Program-made: the position numbers and the translations under genes
Shown here: positions 1 to 10,141 of the stretch, piece after piece
Numbering within the stretch: the first letter of the stretch is position 1
Layout of the letters: each line of letters begins with the position of its first letter
Notes under the pieces: generated by a model
The model's database searches: none
The model's input: only the letters and a program-made list of their open reading frames with translations
What the model was told of the DNA's origin: nothing
DNA from: Inquilinus sp042743185
Lineage (GTDB): Bacteria > Pseudomonadota > Alphaproteobacteria > DSM-16000 > Inquilinaceae
Assembly (NCBI RefSeq): GCF_042743185.1
Contig: NZ_JBHYMS010000002.1
Span: forward strand, 62,001 to 126,000
Length of the DNA: 64,000 nucleotides
Reading direction: 5' to 3'

Positions 1-158
1 GGCTGCGCCACACGCCCCAGCTCAGCTTCCAGGCCGACACCTCGTTCGACTACGCGCAGAAGATCAACACGCTGCTGCATCAGGACGTGATCGCCCGCGA
101 CCTGTCCGACGACGAAGGTCCGTCGGACGGCAAGGCGGACGACGCCGATGGCGCGTAA
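1..158 (+). CDS. rbfA: 30S ribosome-binding factor RbfA, C-terminal end (partial)
   Basis: An open frame enters from the left edge (codons in frame from position 3) and ends at TAA 156-158. The readable 51 residues contain a stretch typical of the RbfA end (LRHTPQLSFQADTSFDYAQK, then INTLLHQ) and finish with an acidic tail (SDDEGPSDGKADDADGA). RbfA binds the 30S subunit and helps process 16S rRNA in cold and late assembly. Its position directly before truB is the usual infB-rbfA-truB-rpsO order. The 5' part lies outside the window. The stop codon lies inside the first copy of a 13-bp tandem repeat shared with the truB start. Confidence 0.85.
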   Translation, partial: LRHTPQLSFQADTSFDYAQKINTLLHQDVIARDLSDDEGPSDGKADDADGA

Positions 159-173
159 GAATGGCGCGTAAGA
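148..173. repeat. 13-bp perfect tandem duplication at the rbfA/truB junction
   Basis: The unit atggcgcgtaaga occurs twice back to back, at 148-160 and 161-173. The first ATG (148) opens a frame that stops after seven codons. The second ATG (161) starts truB. Removing one copy would give a rbfA-truB overlap of ATG with the upstream stop, so the duplication appears to have pushed the truB start 13 bp downstream while keeping both genes intact. Confidence 0.9.
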
Positions 174-1117
174 AGCGCGGCCGCCCGGTGCATGGCTGGG
201 TGGTGGTCGACAAGCCGGTCGGCGTCACCTCGACCCAGGTTGTCGGCCGCATCCGCCGGATCTTCGACGCCGAGAAGGCCGGCCATGCCGGCACGCTGGA
301 CCCGCTGGCCAGCGGCATCCTGCCGATCGCGCTGGGCGAGGCGACCAAGACCGTGCCCTATGCCATGGACGGCGAGAAGACCTACCGCTTCACCGTGCGC
401 TGGGGCGAGGCGCGCGACACCGACGACGCCGAAGGCCGGGTCACCGCGACCAGCGAAATGCGCCCCGAGCCCGATGCCGTCGCCGCGGTGGTGCAGCGCT
501 TCATCGGCGAGATCAGCCAGGTGCCGCCGGCCTTCTCCGCGATCAAGGTCGACGGCGAGCGCGCCTACGACCTGGCCCGCGCCGGCGAGGCGGTGCAGCT
601 GGCGGCGCGGCTGATCCGGATCGACGACCTGCGTCTGGCCGAGATCCCCGACCGCGACCACGCCACCTTCGACGTGCAGTCCGGCAAGGGCGCCTATATG
701 CGCGGCCTGGCCCGCGACATCGCCCTCGCCCTCGGCACGGTGGGACACATCGTCGCATTGCGCCGCACGCGAGTCGGGCCCTTCGGCCTTGACGACGCGG
801 TCCCCTTGGAGCATATCGACGCGCTAGCCAAGCAGCCGGGGGCCGAGCAATCGGCCCTCGACGGCATTCTGCTTCCGGTCGAGACCCCGCTGGACGACAT
901 CCCGGCGGTGGCCCTGACGGAAGCTGAAGCGCATCGGATGCGGCACGGCCAGTCGGTCGCGCTGCTACGGCGCTCGGATCGGGAGCGGATCGCCGCCCTC
1001 GATCTCGATCCGGACAACCCGGACGCCATCGTTCTGGCCACCTGCGGGGACGCCCCCGTGGCCCTGGCCCGTATCGACGGCGGCGAGATCCGGCCGGTGC
1101 GCATCCTCAACCTCTGA
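161..1117 (+). CDS. truB: tRNA pseudouridine(55) synthase TruB
   Basis: A 318-residue protein that isomerises U55 in the T-loop of tRNAs. It starts MARKKRGRPVHGW, then VDKPVGVTS, followed by the TruB motif with the catalytic aspartate in GTLDP (D47) and the ASGILPIALGEATK segment. Length and motif order fit bacterial TruB with the C-terminal PUA-like extension. The start at 161 is chosen because the earlier ATG of the tandem repeat (148) is closed by a stop. It lies between rbfA and rpsO in the conserved order. No oddity is seen in the coding part. Confidence 0.97.
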   Translation: MARKKRGRPVHGWVVVDKPVGVTSTQVVGRIRRIFDAEKAGHAGTLDPLASGILPIALGEATKTVPYAMDGEKTYRFTVRWGEARDTDDAEGRVTATSEMRPEPDAVAAVVQRFIGEISQVPPAFSAIKVDGERAYDLARAGEAVQLAARLIRIDDLRLAEIPDRDHATFDVQSGKGAYMRGLARDIALALGTVGHIVALRRTRVGPFGLDDAVPLEHIDALAKQPGAEQSALDGILLPVETPLDDIPAVALTEAEAHRMRHGQSVALLRRSDRERIAALDLDPDNPDAIVLATCGDAPVALARIDGGEIRPVRILNL

Positions 1118-1131
1118 TTCAGGAGACCACG

Positions 1132-1401
1132 ATGTCGATTACGCCGGAGCGCAAGCAGGAAGTCATTGGCGCCTACGCCCCCAAGGCCGGGGACACCGGT
1201 TCGCCGGAGGTGCAGGTCGCGATCCTGTCCGAGCGCATCGCCAACCTGACCGAACACCTGAAGACCCACTCGAAGGACTTCCACAGCCGTCGGGGTCTTC
1301 TGATCATGGTCGGCCGCCGCCGCCGCCTGCTCGACTATCTCAAGCGCAAGAGCGTCGTGCGCTATGACGAGGTCATCAAGCGTCTCGGCCTGCGCCGCTG
1401 A
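1132..1401 (+). CDS. rpsO: 30S ribosomal protein S15
   Basis: An 89-residue protein with the S15 signature: GDTGSPEVQVAILSERI, HSKDFHSRRGL, and the basic RRRRLLDYLK before the end KRLGLRR. S15 binds 16S rRNA helices 20-22 early in assembly of the 30S platform. A clear Shine-Dalgarno (aggag) lies upstream of the ATG. It starts 14 nt after truB and precedes pnp. This linkage is commonly a shared, RNase-processed transcript. Confidence 0.98.
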   Translation: MSITPERKQEVIGAYAPKAGDTGSPEVQVAILSERIANLTEHLKTHSKDFHSRRGLLIMVGRRRRLLDYLKRKSVVRYDEVIKRLGLRR

Positions 1402-1442
1402 TCCGACGCATGCCCGTCCAGTGCCTTTGCCCGGGTCGCCAG

Positions 1443-1566
1443 ATGATCGGGATCCCACCGATCATGCGGCCGCCCGCGGCGGAGGCCTGCGCCGGTCCCG
1501 CACCAGACAGCACATCCGTTTCGTGACATCGGCGCCGCCGGCAACCCTGCCGGCGGCGCTTGTCGT
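1443..1566 (+). promoter_or_regulatory. rpsO-pnp intergenic hairpins (processing site / attenuator)
   Basis: The 246-nt rpsO-pnp gap holds two inverted repeats. The first pairs atgatcgg (1443-1450) with ccgatcat (1458-1465) over a 7-nt loop. The second is a strong 12-bp GC stem, gcgccgccggca (1532-1543) with tgccggcggcgc (1548-1559), with a 4-nt loop and a mixed T-rich tail to about 1570. In enterobacteria this gap carries an rpsO terminator and the RNase III hairpin through which PNPase autoregulates. I infer a similar role here. The tail is too broken to call a classical terminator with certainty. Confidence 0.6.
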
Positions 1567-1647
1567 ATTTCGCCCCCGGGCCCGGCGTGGAGCGGCCCGA
1601 CCCCGATAGGCCCATCGAGGCACGGGGTGTCCGATGAAGGAAAAGCG

Positions 1648-3780
<2,133 letters not shown>

Positions 3781-3803
3781 GGCATCGCCTCGGCGGAATG
3801 GAC

Positions 3804-3832
3804 AGGGGCGGCCTTCGGGCCGCCCCTTTTTT
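3804..3832 (+). terminator. Rho-independent terminator after pnp
   Basis: A perfect 10-bp stem aggggcggcc (3804-3813) / ggccgcccct (3818-3827) with a TTCG tetraloop, followed by an uninterrupted T-run to 3832. It ends the rpsO-pnp transcript and separates it from the convergent oxidoreductase gene. Confidence 0.93.
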
Positions 3833-3841
3833 CATTTGCGC

Positions 3842-6049
3842 CTACGCCCGCGTGAAGCCGGCGGTGTCCAGCGGCAGCTTGCGGACCCGCTTGCCGGTGG
3901 CGGCGAAGACGGCGTTGCACAGCGCCGGGATCACCGGCGGCAGCGCCGGCTCGCCCAGGCCGGTCGGCGGAAAGTCGCTGGCCATGAACTCGACCGCGAT
4001 GTCGGGCGTGCCCGGGATCCGCGGCAGCGGGTAGGTGTCGAAGTTCTCCTGCTCGACGCGTCCGCCGGCCAGCGTGATCGCGAGGCCGCCCAGCGCCTGG
4101 CCGAGCCCGTCGATCACCGATCCGCGCACCTGGTTCTCGGCGCCCGACGGGTTGACGATCTGGCTGCCGATGTCGCCGGCCACCCAGACCCGCGGCACCC
4201 GCACCGTGCCGTCCTGCGCCACCGCCGCCTCCACCACCTCGGCGAAATAGCCGAGATGGCAGAAGTAGAAGGCGAAGCCCTTGCCGCTGCCGGCCGCCGG
4301 CTTGACCGGCCAGCTGGACATTGCCAGGGCCCTCTGGATCACGCCGCGGGCGCGGCCGGTGTGGAACTGCACCTGCGACCCCTGCCGCGCCGGCAGCGCC
4401 CGGGGCTCGCCGAGCAGCCCCAGCAGCAGCGTCGGCAAGTCGGTGCCGGCCTCGGCCGCCACCTCGTCGAGGAAGGACTGGTAGGCCCAGGCCAGCCCGT
4501 TCGACCGCGGTGCCCGCATCGGCCCGGTCGGCACCACGCTGTCGATGCCCGACTGGGCGAACAACAGGTTCGGCACCATCAGCGCCGGCAATTCCTGGAA
4601 GTCGAAGTCGCCGCCCGACACCGGCTTGCCGCCCCGGGTCAGGGTGACGAAATGGGCGGCGAAGGCGGTCGGCTTGCCGGCCGCGTCGAAGCCGGCGGTG
4701 AAGCGGTGCCAGCCGGCCGGGCGGTAGAAGTCGTGCTGGATGTCCTCGGTCCGCGACCACACCAGCTTGACCGGCGTGCCCGGCACCTGCCGCGCGATCG
4801 CCGCCGCCTGCACGACGTAATCGTTCATCAGCCGCCGGCCGAAGCCGCCGCCGATGCGCGGCATGTGCATGGTGATCGCCTCGGGCTTCAGCCCCAGCGC
4901 CTCGGCCACCAGGCCGCGCCCGCGCTGCGGCATCTGGGTCGGCGCCCACAGCTCCAGCGTGCCGTCCTCGCGGTAGAGGGCGGTGCAGTTCTGCGGCTCC
5001 AGCGGCGCATGCGACAGATACGGATAGGCGTAGTCCGCCGTGATCCGCTTGGCGGACCCGGCCAGCGCGCCTTCGACATCCCCGGCGCGGAACAGCTCGG
5101 CCTGAGGCGTGCCGTCGAACAGCGCCCTGGCCCGGGCGTCGTAGCCGTCGGTGCTCTGCGCCGCGCCCGGCCCCTCGTCCCATTCGACCTTCAGCGCCTG
5201 CCGCGCCTGGTTGGCCAGCCACCAGTTGGTCGCCAGGACCGCGACGCCGTCGACCAGGCTTTCCGGCCGGCCGTTGCCCTTGACCGTGAACACCTGGCGC
5301 ACGCCCGGCTGGCCGCGGGCGGCGTCGAGATCGGCGGATCGCAGCGTGCCGCCGAACACCGGGCAGCGCTCGAACACCGCGTACAGCATGCCGGGCAGGC
5401 GCGTATCGATGCCGAAGATCGGCTCGCCCCGCACCACCTTCGGGCTGTCGCAGCCGCCGATCGGCTTGCCGATGATGCGGAACTCGGCCGGATCCTTCAG
5501 CCGGACCTCGGCCGGATCGGGCATCGGCAGCGCCGCGGCCTCGGCCGCGACGTCGCCATAGCCCAGGCTGCGTCCGCTGGCCTCGTGCAGCAGCCGGCCG
5601 GACCGGGTGGTGATGCTGTCGGCCGGCACGCCCCAGCGCCGGGCCGCGGCGTCGACCAGCAGCGCCCGCGCCGCGGCGCCGGCCTGGCGCAGCGGCATCC
5701 AGTTGGTCGGCGTGGCCCGGCTGCCGCCTGCCGTCTGCGGGCCGTAGGCGGCCTCGTCCACCATCGCCTGGGTCACGGTGACCTGGTCCCAGTCGATGTC
5801 CAGCTCGTCGGCGATGATCATCGGCAGCGAGGTCTTGATGCCCTGCCCGATCTCCGGGTTCTTGCCGGTGATCGTCACCCGGCCGTCGGGCGCGATGGCG
5901 ATGAAGGCGCCGAGCGTGCCGCCGGTCCCGCCGGCGGCGGTTGCCCGGACCGGCAGGGTGGCGTCGATCAGGAGCCCGCCGCCGACCAGCAGCGAGGCCT
6001 TGAGGAAGGCGCGCCGATCCAGGGCCGCCTCGGGAAGGATGTGTCCCAT
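3842..6049 (-). CDS. molybdenum hydroxylase large subunit (isoquinoline 1-oxidoreductase beta type), Tat-exported
   Basis: A 735-residue molybdopterin-binding subunit of the xanthine-dehydrogenase superfamily. It begins MGHILPEAALDRRAFLKASL, a twin-arginine leader (RRAFLK) followed by a hydrophobic stretch, as in the IorB/aldehyde-dehydrogenase branch. Cofactor-domain segments include NPEIGQGIKTSLPMIIADEL and, later, GGGFGRRLMNDYVVQAA and GPMRAPRSNGLAWA. The internal order resembles the quinoline/isoquinoline-type periplasmic hydroxylases that lack an FAD subunit. The start at 6049 gives a TGATG overlap with the upstream 2Fe-2S gene, so the two are translationally coupled. The substrate cannot be told from sequence. 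A longer upstream reading of this frame is only the shadow of the partner gene. Confidence 0.88.
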   Translation of the reverse strand: MGHILPEAALDRRAFLKASLLVGGGLLIDATLPVRATAAGGTGGTLGAFIAIAPDGRVTITGKNPEIGQGIKTSLPMIIADELDIDWDQVTVTQAMVDEAAYGPQTAGGSRATPTNWMPLRQAGAAARALLVDAAARRWGVPADSITTRSGRLLHEASGRSLGYGDVAAEAAALPMPDPAEVRLKDPAEFRIIGKPIGGCDSPKVVRGEPIFGIDTRLPGMLYAVFERCPVFGGTLRSADLDAARGQPGVRQVFTVKGNGRPESLVDGVAVLATNWWLANQARQALKVEWDEGPGAAQSTDGYDARARALFDGTPQAELFRAGDVEGALAGSAKRITADYAYPYLSHAPLEPQNCTALYREDGTLELWAPTQMPQRGRGLVAEALGLKPEAITMHMPRIGGGFGRRLMNDYVVQAAAIARQVPGTPVKLVWSRTEDIQHDFYRPAGWHRFTAGFDAAGKPTAFAAHFVTLTRGGKPVSGGDFDFQELPALMVPNLLFAQSGIDSVVPTGPMRAPRSNGLAWAYQSFLDEVAAEAGTDLPTLLLGLLGEPRALPARQGSQVQFHTGRARGVIQRALAMSSWPVKPAAGSGKGFAFYFCHLGYFAEVVEAAVAQDGTVRVPRVWVAGDIGSQIVNPSGAENQVRGSVIDGLGQALGGLAITLAGGRVEQENFDTYPLPRIPGTPDIAVEFMASDFPPTGLGEPALPPVIPALCNAVFAATGKRVRKLPLDTAGFTRA

Positions 6050-6528
6050 CAGCCGGCCCTCCCTTCCGCCGCCTTCCGTTCGGCCGCCCTGTGGATGGCG
6101 GTGCGGATGCGGGTATAGGTGCCGCAGCGGCAGAGATTGCCGGCCATGGCGGAATCGATGTCGTCGTCGCCGGGCGCCGGCGTGGTCGCCAGCAGCGCGG
6201 CCGCGGACATGATCTGCCCGGCTTGGCAGTAGCCGCACTGCATCACGTCGAAGGCCAGCCAGGCCTGCTGCAGCCGGGCGCCGATGTCGGTGGCGCCGAT
6301 CGCCTCGATGGTGACGACCTTGGCGCCGCCGACATCGCCGATCGCCGTCTGGCAGGCGCGCACCGCGGCGCCGTCGAGATGCACGGTGCAGGCGCCGCAC
6401 AGCCCGGCGCCGCAGCCGAATTTGGTGCCGACCAGGCCGAGCTCGTCGCGCAGCGCCCACAGGAGAGGCATCTCCGGCGGGGCGTCGATCCGCTCGGTCC
6501 GGCCGTTGATGTTCAGTTCGACAGCCAT
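6049..6528 (-). CDS. 2Fe-2S small subunit of the molybdenum hydroxylase (IorA type)
   Basis: A 159-residue iron-sulfur subunit that passes electrons from the Mo centre. The N-terminal plant-type ferredoxin motif is GTKFGCGAGLCGACTVHLDG. The C-terminal [2Fe-2S] motif is QCGYCQAGQIM followed by GNLCRCGTYTRIRTAI. All eight cluster cysteines appear present. It starts at the ATG MAVELNINGRTERI and is immediately upstream of the large subunit with a 1-nt overlap. The absence of an FAD subunit nearby suggests cytochrome or quinone as electron acceptor, as in IorAB-type enzymes. Confidence 0.9.
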   Translation of the reverse strand: MAVELNINGRTERIDAPPEMPLLWALRDELGLVGTKFGCGAGLCGACTVHLDGAAVRACQTAIGDVGGAKVVTIEAIGATDIGARLQQAWLAFDVMQCGYCQAGQIMSAAALLATTPAPGDDDIDSAMAGNLCRCGTYTRIRTAIHRAAERKAAEGRAG

Positions 6529-6656
6529 GGACAGCTCCGTCTCTAGGACCGGCCATGCACGGCGGACCGCCGCCTGCGCGCCGGGTCCGGGAATTCGGAA
6601 GGAGAAGGATACGATCCGTTTGTCGCGCAACTGTGCCAGGGAATCCGGCGACCGTC

Positions 6657-7586
6657 CTATGCCACCGAACCGCTGCGGCATCCGGTCCCATTCGGATGCA
6701 GGACCGGGTCTCGCGGCCCGGTGCCGTTCACCGCGCGATAGCGCGACGGGGCCATGCCGACGACGCTCCGGAACACGCGAGCGAAGTGGCTCGGGCTGAT
6801 GAAGCCGCAGCGCAGCGCGATCTCGGCGATGGAACAGCCGTCCATGTCGAGCATCCGCATCGCACGGCGGATCCGCCTGTCGTTGATGAAGGCGAGCGGC
6901 GTTTGGCCCGTCGTCGCCCGGAACGCCCGGTGCAGCCGGCCGGGCGAGAGCCCGACGAGACGGGCGAGATCGGCGATCCGGATCTCGGCGCCGAGATGGG
7001 CGTCGACATAATCGACGATACGGCGCAGGCGCCAGGGCGGCAGCGCCCAGCCGCGCGGGCCGCCGGCCGACGTGGCGTGGCCGTAGCGCCGGACGAGGTG
7101 ATGGGCCAGGGCCCAGGACATCGCCTCGCCATAGGCCCGGTCCAGCCCGCCTTCCACGACGGCAAGGCGCGCGGCCTCCGCCACCATGCCGGCCAGGAAC
7201 GGTGCGTCCTGATTGGTGAAGGCGGTGCCGTCCAGCGAGCGCCCGGCCCGGTCGAACACCTCGTCCTGCAGCAGCGCCGGGTCGAGCGAGATGGACGCCC
7301 ATTCCGACTCGACTCCGTGCAGCCGCAGCCGGCGTTCGCAATCCGCCGGGACGAAGGACACCGCGCCCGGCCGATCGCTTCCGACATAGCGGTGGCCGCA
7401 GGACGAGACCACCTCCTGATGGCGCGCTCCGCCCGCAAGGGTCACGAGCACCAGGTGATGCGGGATCAGGATCGTGCCCTCGACCGCCTCGGTGTAGGGC
7501 CGGCGCGCCGTGTCGAAGACGCCGCCGGCCCAGGCGAAGCTGCGCCAGCCGGTGGCCCGCGGCTCGATCCTGCGCTCGTATGCCAT
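6657..7586 (-). CDS. AraC-family transcriptional regulator
   Basis: A 309-residue protein with an unassigned N-terminal effector/dimer domain of about 190 residues and a C-terminal double helix-turn-helix: IADLARLVGLSPGRLHRAFR and then SIAEIALRCGFISPSHFARVF, the typical AraC end pattern. The ATG at 7586 (MAYERRIEPRATGW) is the first that leaves a gene-free upstream gap. It faces a divergent aldo/keto reductase gene across 195 bp and lies upstream of the Mo-hydroxylase pair on the same strand. Either could be its target. The inducer is unknown. Confidence 0.85.
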   Translation of the reverse strand: MAYERRIEPRATGWRSFAWAGGVFDTARRPYTEAVEGTILIPHHLVLVTLAGGARHQEVVSSCGHRYVGSDRPGAVSFVPADCERRLRLHGVESEWASISLDPALLQDEVFDRAGRSLDGTAFTNQDAPFLAGMVAEAARLAVVEGGLDRAYGEAMSWALAHHLVRRYGHATSAGGPRGWALPPWRLRRIVDYVDAHLGAEIRIADLARLVGLSPGRLHRAFRATTGQTPLAFINDRRIRRAMRMLDMDGCSIAEIALRCGFISPSHFARVFRSVVGMAPSRYRAVNGTGPRDPVLHPNGTGCRSGSVA

Positions 7587-7781
7587 GCGGTCTCCGCGAC
7601 TCCGGTCTCGACCGATGCGCCGAGGATAGGCTCGGCCATTTCGGGTGTCAGTGTGCCCCGCCGACGCATCCCGCCCGCGGATCGGGTCAGGATCGGGCGC
7701 AGGCCGGTCAGGATCCGGCGCATCCGCCGCGGGGACGGCCGCTAGACTCCGCATCGCACATCTCCGGAGCGGATCACGGCC

Positions 7782-8846
7782 ATGCGACAGGACCCTTTCC
7801 TTCCCACCGATCGGCGCGGCCTGATGCGCGGGGCGCTCGGCCTCCTCGCCGCGGCGCCGGCGCTGCTCGGCCCCCCGGGCGTCCGCGCCCAGCAGCCCGC
7901 CGCCGCGGACGGCATCGTCACCCGCACCGTGCCGCGCACCGGCGAGGTGCTGCCGGCGATCGGGCTCGGCACCTTCCTCACCTTCGACACCCTGCCGGGC
8001 GCGCCGCGCGGCCATCTGCGCGAGGTGCTGCGCCGCTATTGGGAGGGTGGCGCCCGCGTGGTCGACACTTCGCCCCTCTACGGCACCGCGGAGACCACGG
8101 TCGGCGACTTCGCGACCGCGCTCGGCATCGGCGACCGCATCTTCATCGCCAACAAGATCTGGGTGACGGGTGACTTCCTGGCCGATGAGAGCCACGCCCT
8201 GCGCAGCCTGCGGCTGTCGGAGGACCGGCTGTGGCGCGGCCGCATCGACCTGATGCAGTGCCACAGCCTGGTCAATGTCGAGCTCATCGTCCCGTATCTG
8301 CGCGTATGGAAGAAGGAAGGGCGGATCCGCCTTTTCGGCGTGACCCACTACGAGAATGCCTATCTGGAGCCCCTGGCCGGCTGGGTCGAGCGGGGCGATC
8401 TCGATTTCGTCCAGGTCAACTACTCGATCTTCAACCGGCGCGCCGAGGAGCGGGTGCTGCCCGCCGCCGCGGACCGTGGCACCGCCGTCCTGGCCAACAT
8501 GCCGTTCGAGAAGGCGCGCCTGTTCAAGGTCGTCGAAGGCCGGCCGCTGCCCGATTTCGCCGCCGAGCTCGGCATCGGCAGCTGGGCGGCCTATTTCCTG
8601 AAATGGGTGATCGCGCACCCGGCCGTGACCTGCGCCCTGCCGGCGACCGCCGACCCGGACCACGCCGCCGAGAACATCGCCGCCCTGCGCGGCCCCCTGC
8701 CCGATGCGGAGATGCGCCGGCGCATGCTGCGGCACATGGAGACGATCCCCGGCTTCGACCGCATCGCCGAGATGCCGTGGTACCCGGACAAGCGCTATCC
8801 CGGCATCATCGGCCGCGCCCAGGCCGAGCTGCGGGCCCGAAGCTGA
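7782..8846 (+). CDS. aldo/keto reductase with Tat signal peptide
   Basis: A 354-residue protein. The N-terminus MRQDPFLPTDRRGLMRGALG has a twin-arginine pair followed by a hydrophobic run ending VRAQQ, a likely Tat leader. The mature part carries the aldo/keto reductase tetrad: VVDTSPLYGTAE (Asp, Tyr), FIANKIW (Lys) and MQCHSL (His). A TIM-barrel oxidoreductase is expected. Export is unusual for an NAD(P)H-dependent family, although Tat export allows the cofactor to be carried folded. It is divergent from an AraC regulator. The substrate is unknown. Confidence 0.85.
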   Translation: MRQDPFLPTDRRGLMRGALGLLAAAPALLGPPGVRAQQPAAADGIVTRTVPRTGEVLPAIGLGTFLTFDTLPGAPRGHLREVLRRYWEGGARVVDTSPLYGTAETTVGDFATALGIGDRIFIANKIWVTGDFLADESHALRSLRLSEDRLWRGRIDLMQCHSLVNVELIVPYLRVWKKEGRIRLFGVTHYENAYLEPLAGWVERGDLDFVQVNYSIFNRRAEERVLPAAADRGTAVLANMPFEKARLFKVVEGRPLPDFAAELGIGSWAAYFLKWVIAHPAVTCALPATADPDHAAENIAALRGPLPDAEMRRRMLRHMETIPGFDRIAEMPWYPDKRYPGIIGRAQAELRARS

Positions 8847-9151
8847 GGACGAGACTCCGGCTTTTCACCGGCCATCGGCAGAGAGCTGTACGTCATCCTG
8901 TCTTTCGTATCTGTCCTGATCGATTCGCGTGTCATTCCCCGAAATTAAGCGGAGATGGAGTGTCAATTCCTCCAAAGTACTGCGTAATTCCATGATAGAG
9001 GTCTGCGACATTTATTGTGCTATTGTTACCGATACGGGCTGGAATTTGGAACTCCGCCCTTGATGTTCATGTCAGGTTGAAATTCCCGTCGGCGGATTAT
9101 TTTGCCACCATGGCCGGAGAGTCTTCCACGAGCATCCGCGAGCGATCGACC
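8847..9151. other. AT-richer intergenic region before the persulfide-dioxygenase-like gene
   Basis: About 300 bp without a supported gene, clearly richer in A+T than its flanks between about 8880 and 9110. I see a short inverted repeat tggag/ctcca around 8955-8973 but no convincing -35/-10 pair, no terminator T-run and no long repeat. It most likely holds the promoter of the downstream metallo-hydrolase. Confidence 0.4.
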
Positions 9152-10039
9152 ATGACATCGGCCGGCGCGCCGCCCATCGTCCACGCCATCTTCGATCCGC
9201 GGACCTGCAGCGTGCAGTACGTGGTGGCGGACGGTGAGACCGGCGACTGCGCGATCATCGACCCGGTGCTGGATTTCGACCTGAAATCCGGCACCGTCTC
9301 GACCCGCAACGCCGACCTGATCCTCGACCATGTCGCGCGGTCCGGGCTGCGGGTGGCCTGGATCCTCGACACCCATCCGCATGCCGACCACGTCTCGGCC
9401 GCCGCCTATCTCAAGGCGAAAACCGGCGCGCCGACGGCGATCGGCGAGAAGGTCGCCGGCGTCCAGGCGCTGTGGCGGGAGATCTACAACCTGCCGGACC
9501 AGCCGACCGACGGGACGGGCTGGGACCGGCTGTTCCGCGACGGCGACCGGTTCCGCATCGGGTCGCTGGAGGCCCGGGTGCTGTTCTGCCCGGGCCACAC
9601 GCTGGCCTCGATCACCTATCTCGTCGGCGACGCCGCCTTCATCCACGACACGCTGTTCATGCCCGATGGCGGCACGGCGCGGGCCGACTTCCCGGGCGCC
9701 GATGCCCGCGAGCTCTGGGCCTCGATCCAGCGCATCCTGGCCCTGCCGGACGACACGCGCCTGTTCACCGGGCACGACTACCAGCCGGACGGGCGCGAGC
9801 CGCGCTGGCAGAGCACCGTCGCCGACCAGAAGGAGCGCAACATCCACGTCGCCGCCGTGTCGGAGGCCGAGTTCGTGGCGCTGCGCCAGGACCGCGACCG
9901 GACTTTGCCGCTGCCGGCGCTGATGCTGGCGGCGCTGCAGGTGAACATCCGCGGCGGCCGCCTGCCCGAGCCCGAGGCGAACGGCCGTCGCTACCTGAAG
10001 ATCCCCCTCGACGCCTTCCCCGGCGTGCCGCAAGGGTGA
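9152..10039 (+). CDS. MBL-fold hydrolase, probable persulfide dioxygenase (ETHE1/Blh type)
   Basis: A 295-residue metallo-beta-lactamase-fold protein. The metal motif is DTHPHADHVSAA, followed by CPGHTLASITY and GDAAFIHDTLFMPDGGTARADF, the order seen in ETHE1/Blh enzymes that oxidise glutathione persulfide. The C-terminal GHDY and the KIPLDAFPG ending also fit the bacterial Blh group. I chose the ATG at 9152 (MTSAGAPPIVHAIFD), where homology begins. An in-frame ATG at 9110 and a TTG at 9017 are alternatives, none with a strong Shine-Dalgarno. A BigR-type regulator is not adjacent. Confidence 0.8.
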   Translation: MTSAGAPPIVHAIFDPRTCSVQYVVADGETGDCAIIDPVLDFDLKSGTVSTRNADLILDHVARSGLRVAWILDTHPHADHVSAAAYLKAKTGAPTAIGEKVAGVQALWREIYNLPDQPTDGTGWDRLFRDGDRFRIGSLEARVLFCPGHTLASITYLVGDAAFIHDTLFMPDGGTARADFPGADARELWASIQRILALPDDTRLFTGHDYQPDGREPRWQSTVADQKERNIHVAAVSEAEFVALRQDRDRTLPLPALMLAALQVNIRGGRLPEPEANGRRYLKIPLDAFPGVPQG

Positions 10040-10141
10040 CCGCCGCGAGGCGTCTGCGGCGGCCATGCCCCCTTCCGGCCTTGATCTCCGGGCACTTTGC
10101 CGCGACGTTCACCGACTGATTCGGAATCGCGGAGAGGGCCC

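Noticed and set aside
3836..6118. A 760-residue frame antisense to the Mo-hydroxylase large subunit
   Set aside because: A shadow frame, rich in Arg/Gly/His, without a start context.
6049..7341. A longer reading of the 2Fe-2S subunit (430 residues)
   Set aside because: The added N-terminus covers the AraC gene in another frame and is not conserved. The true start is at 6528.
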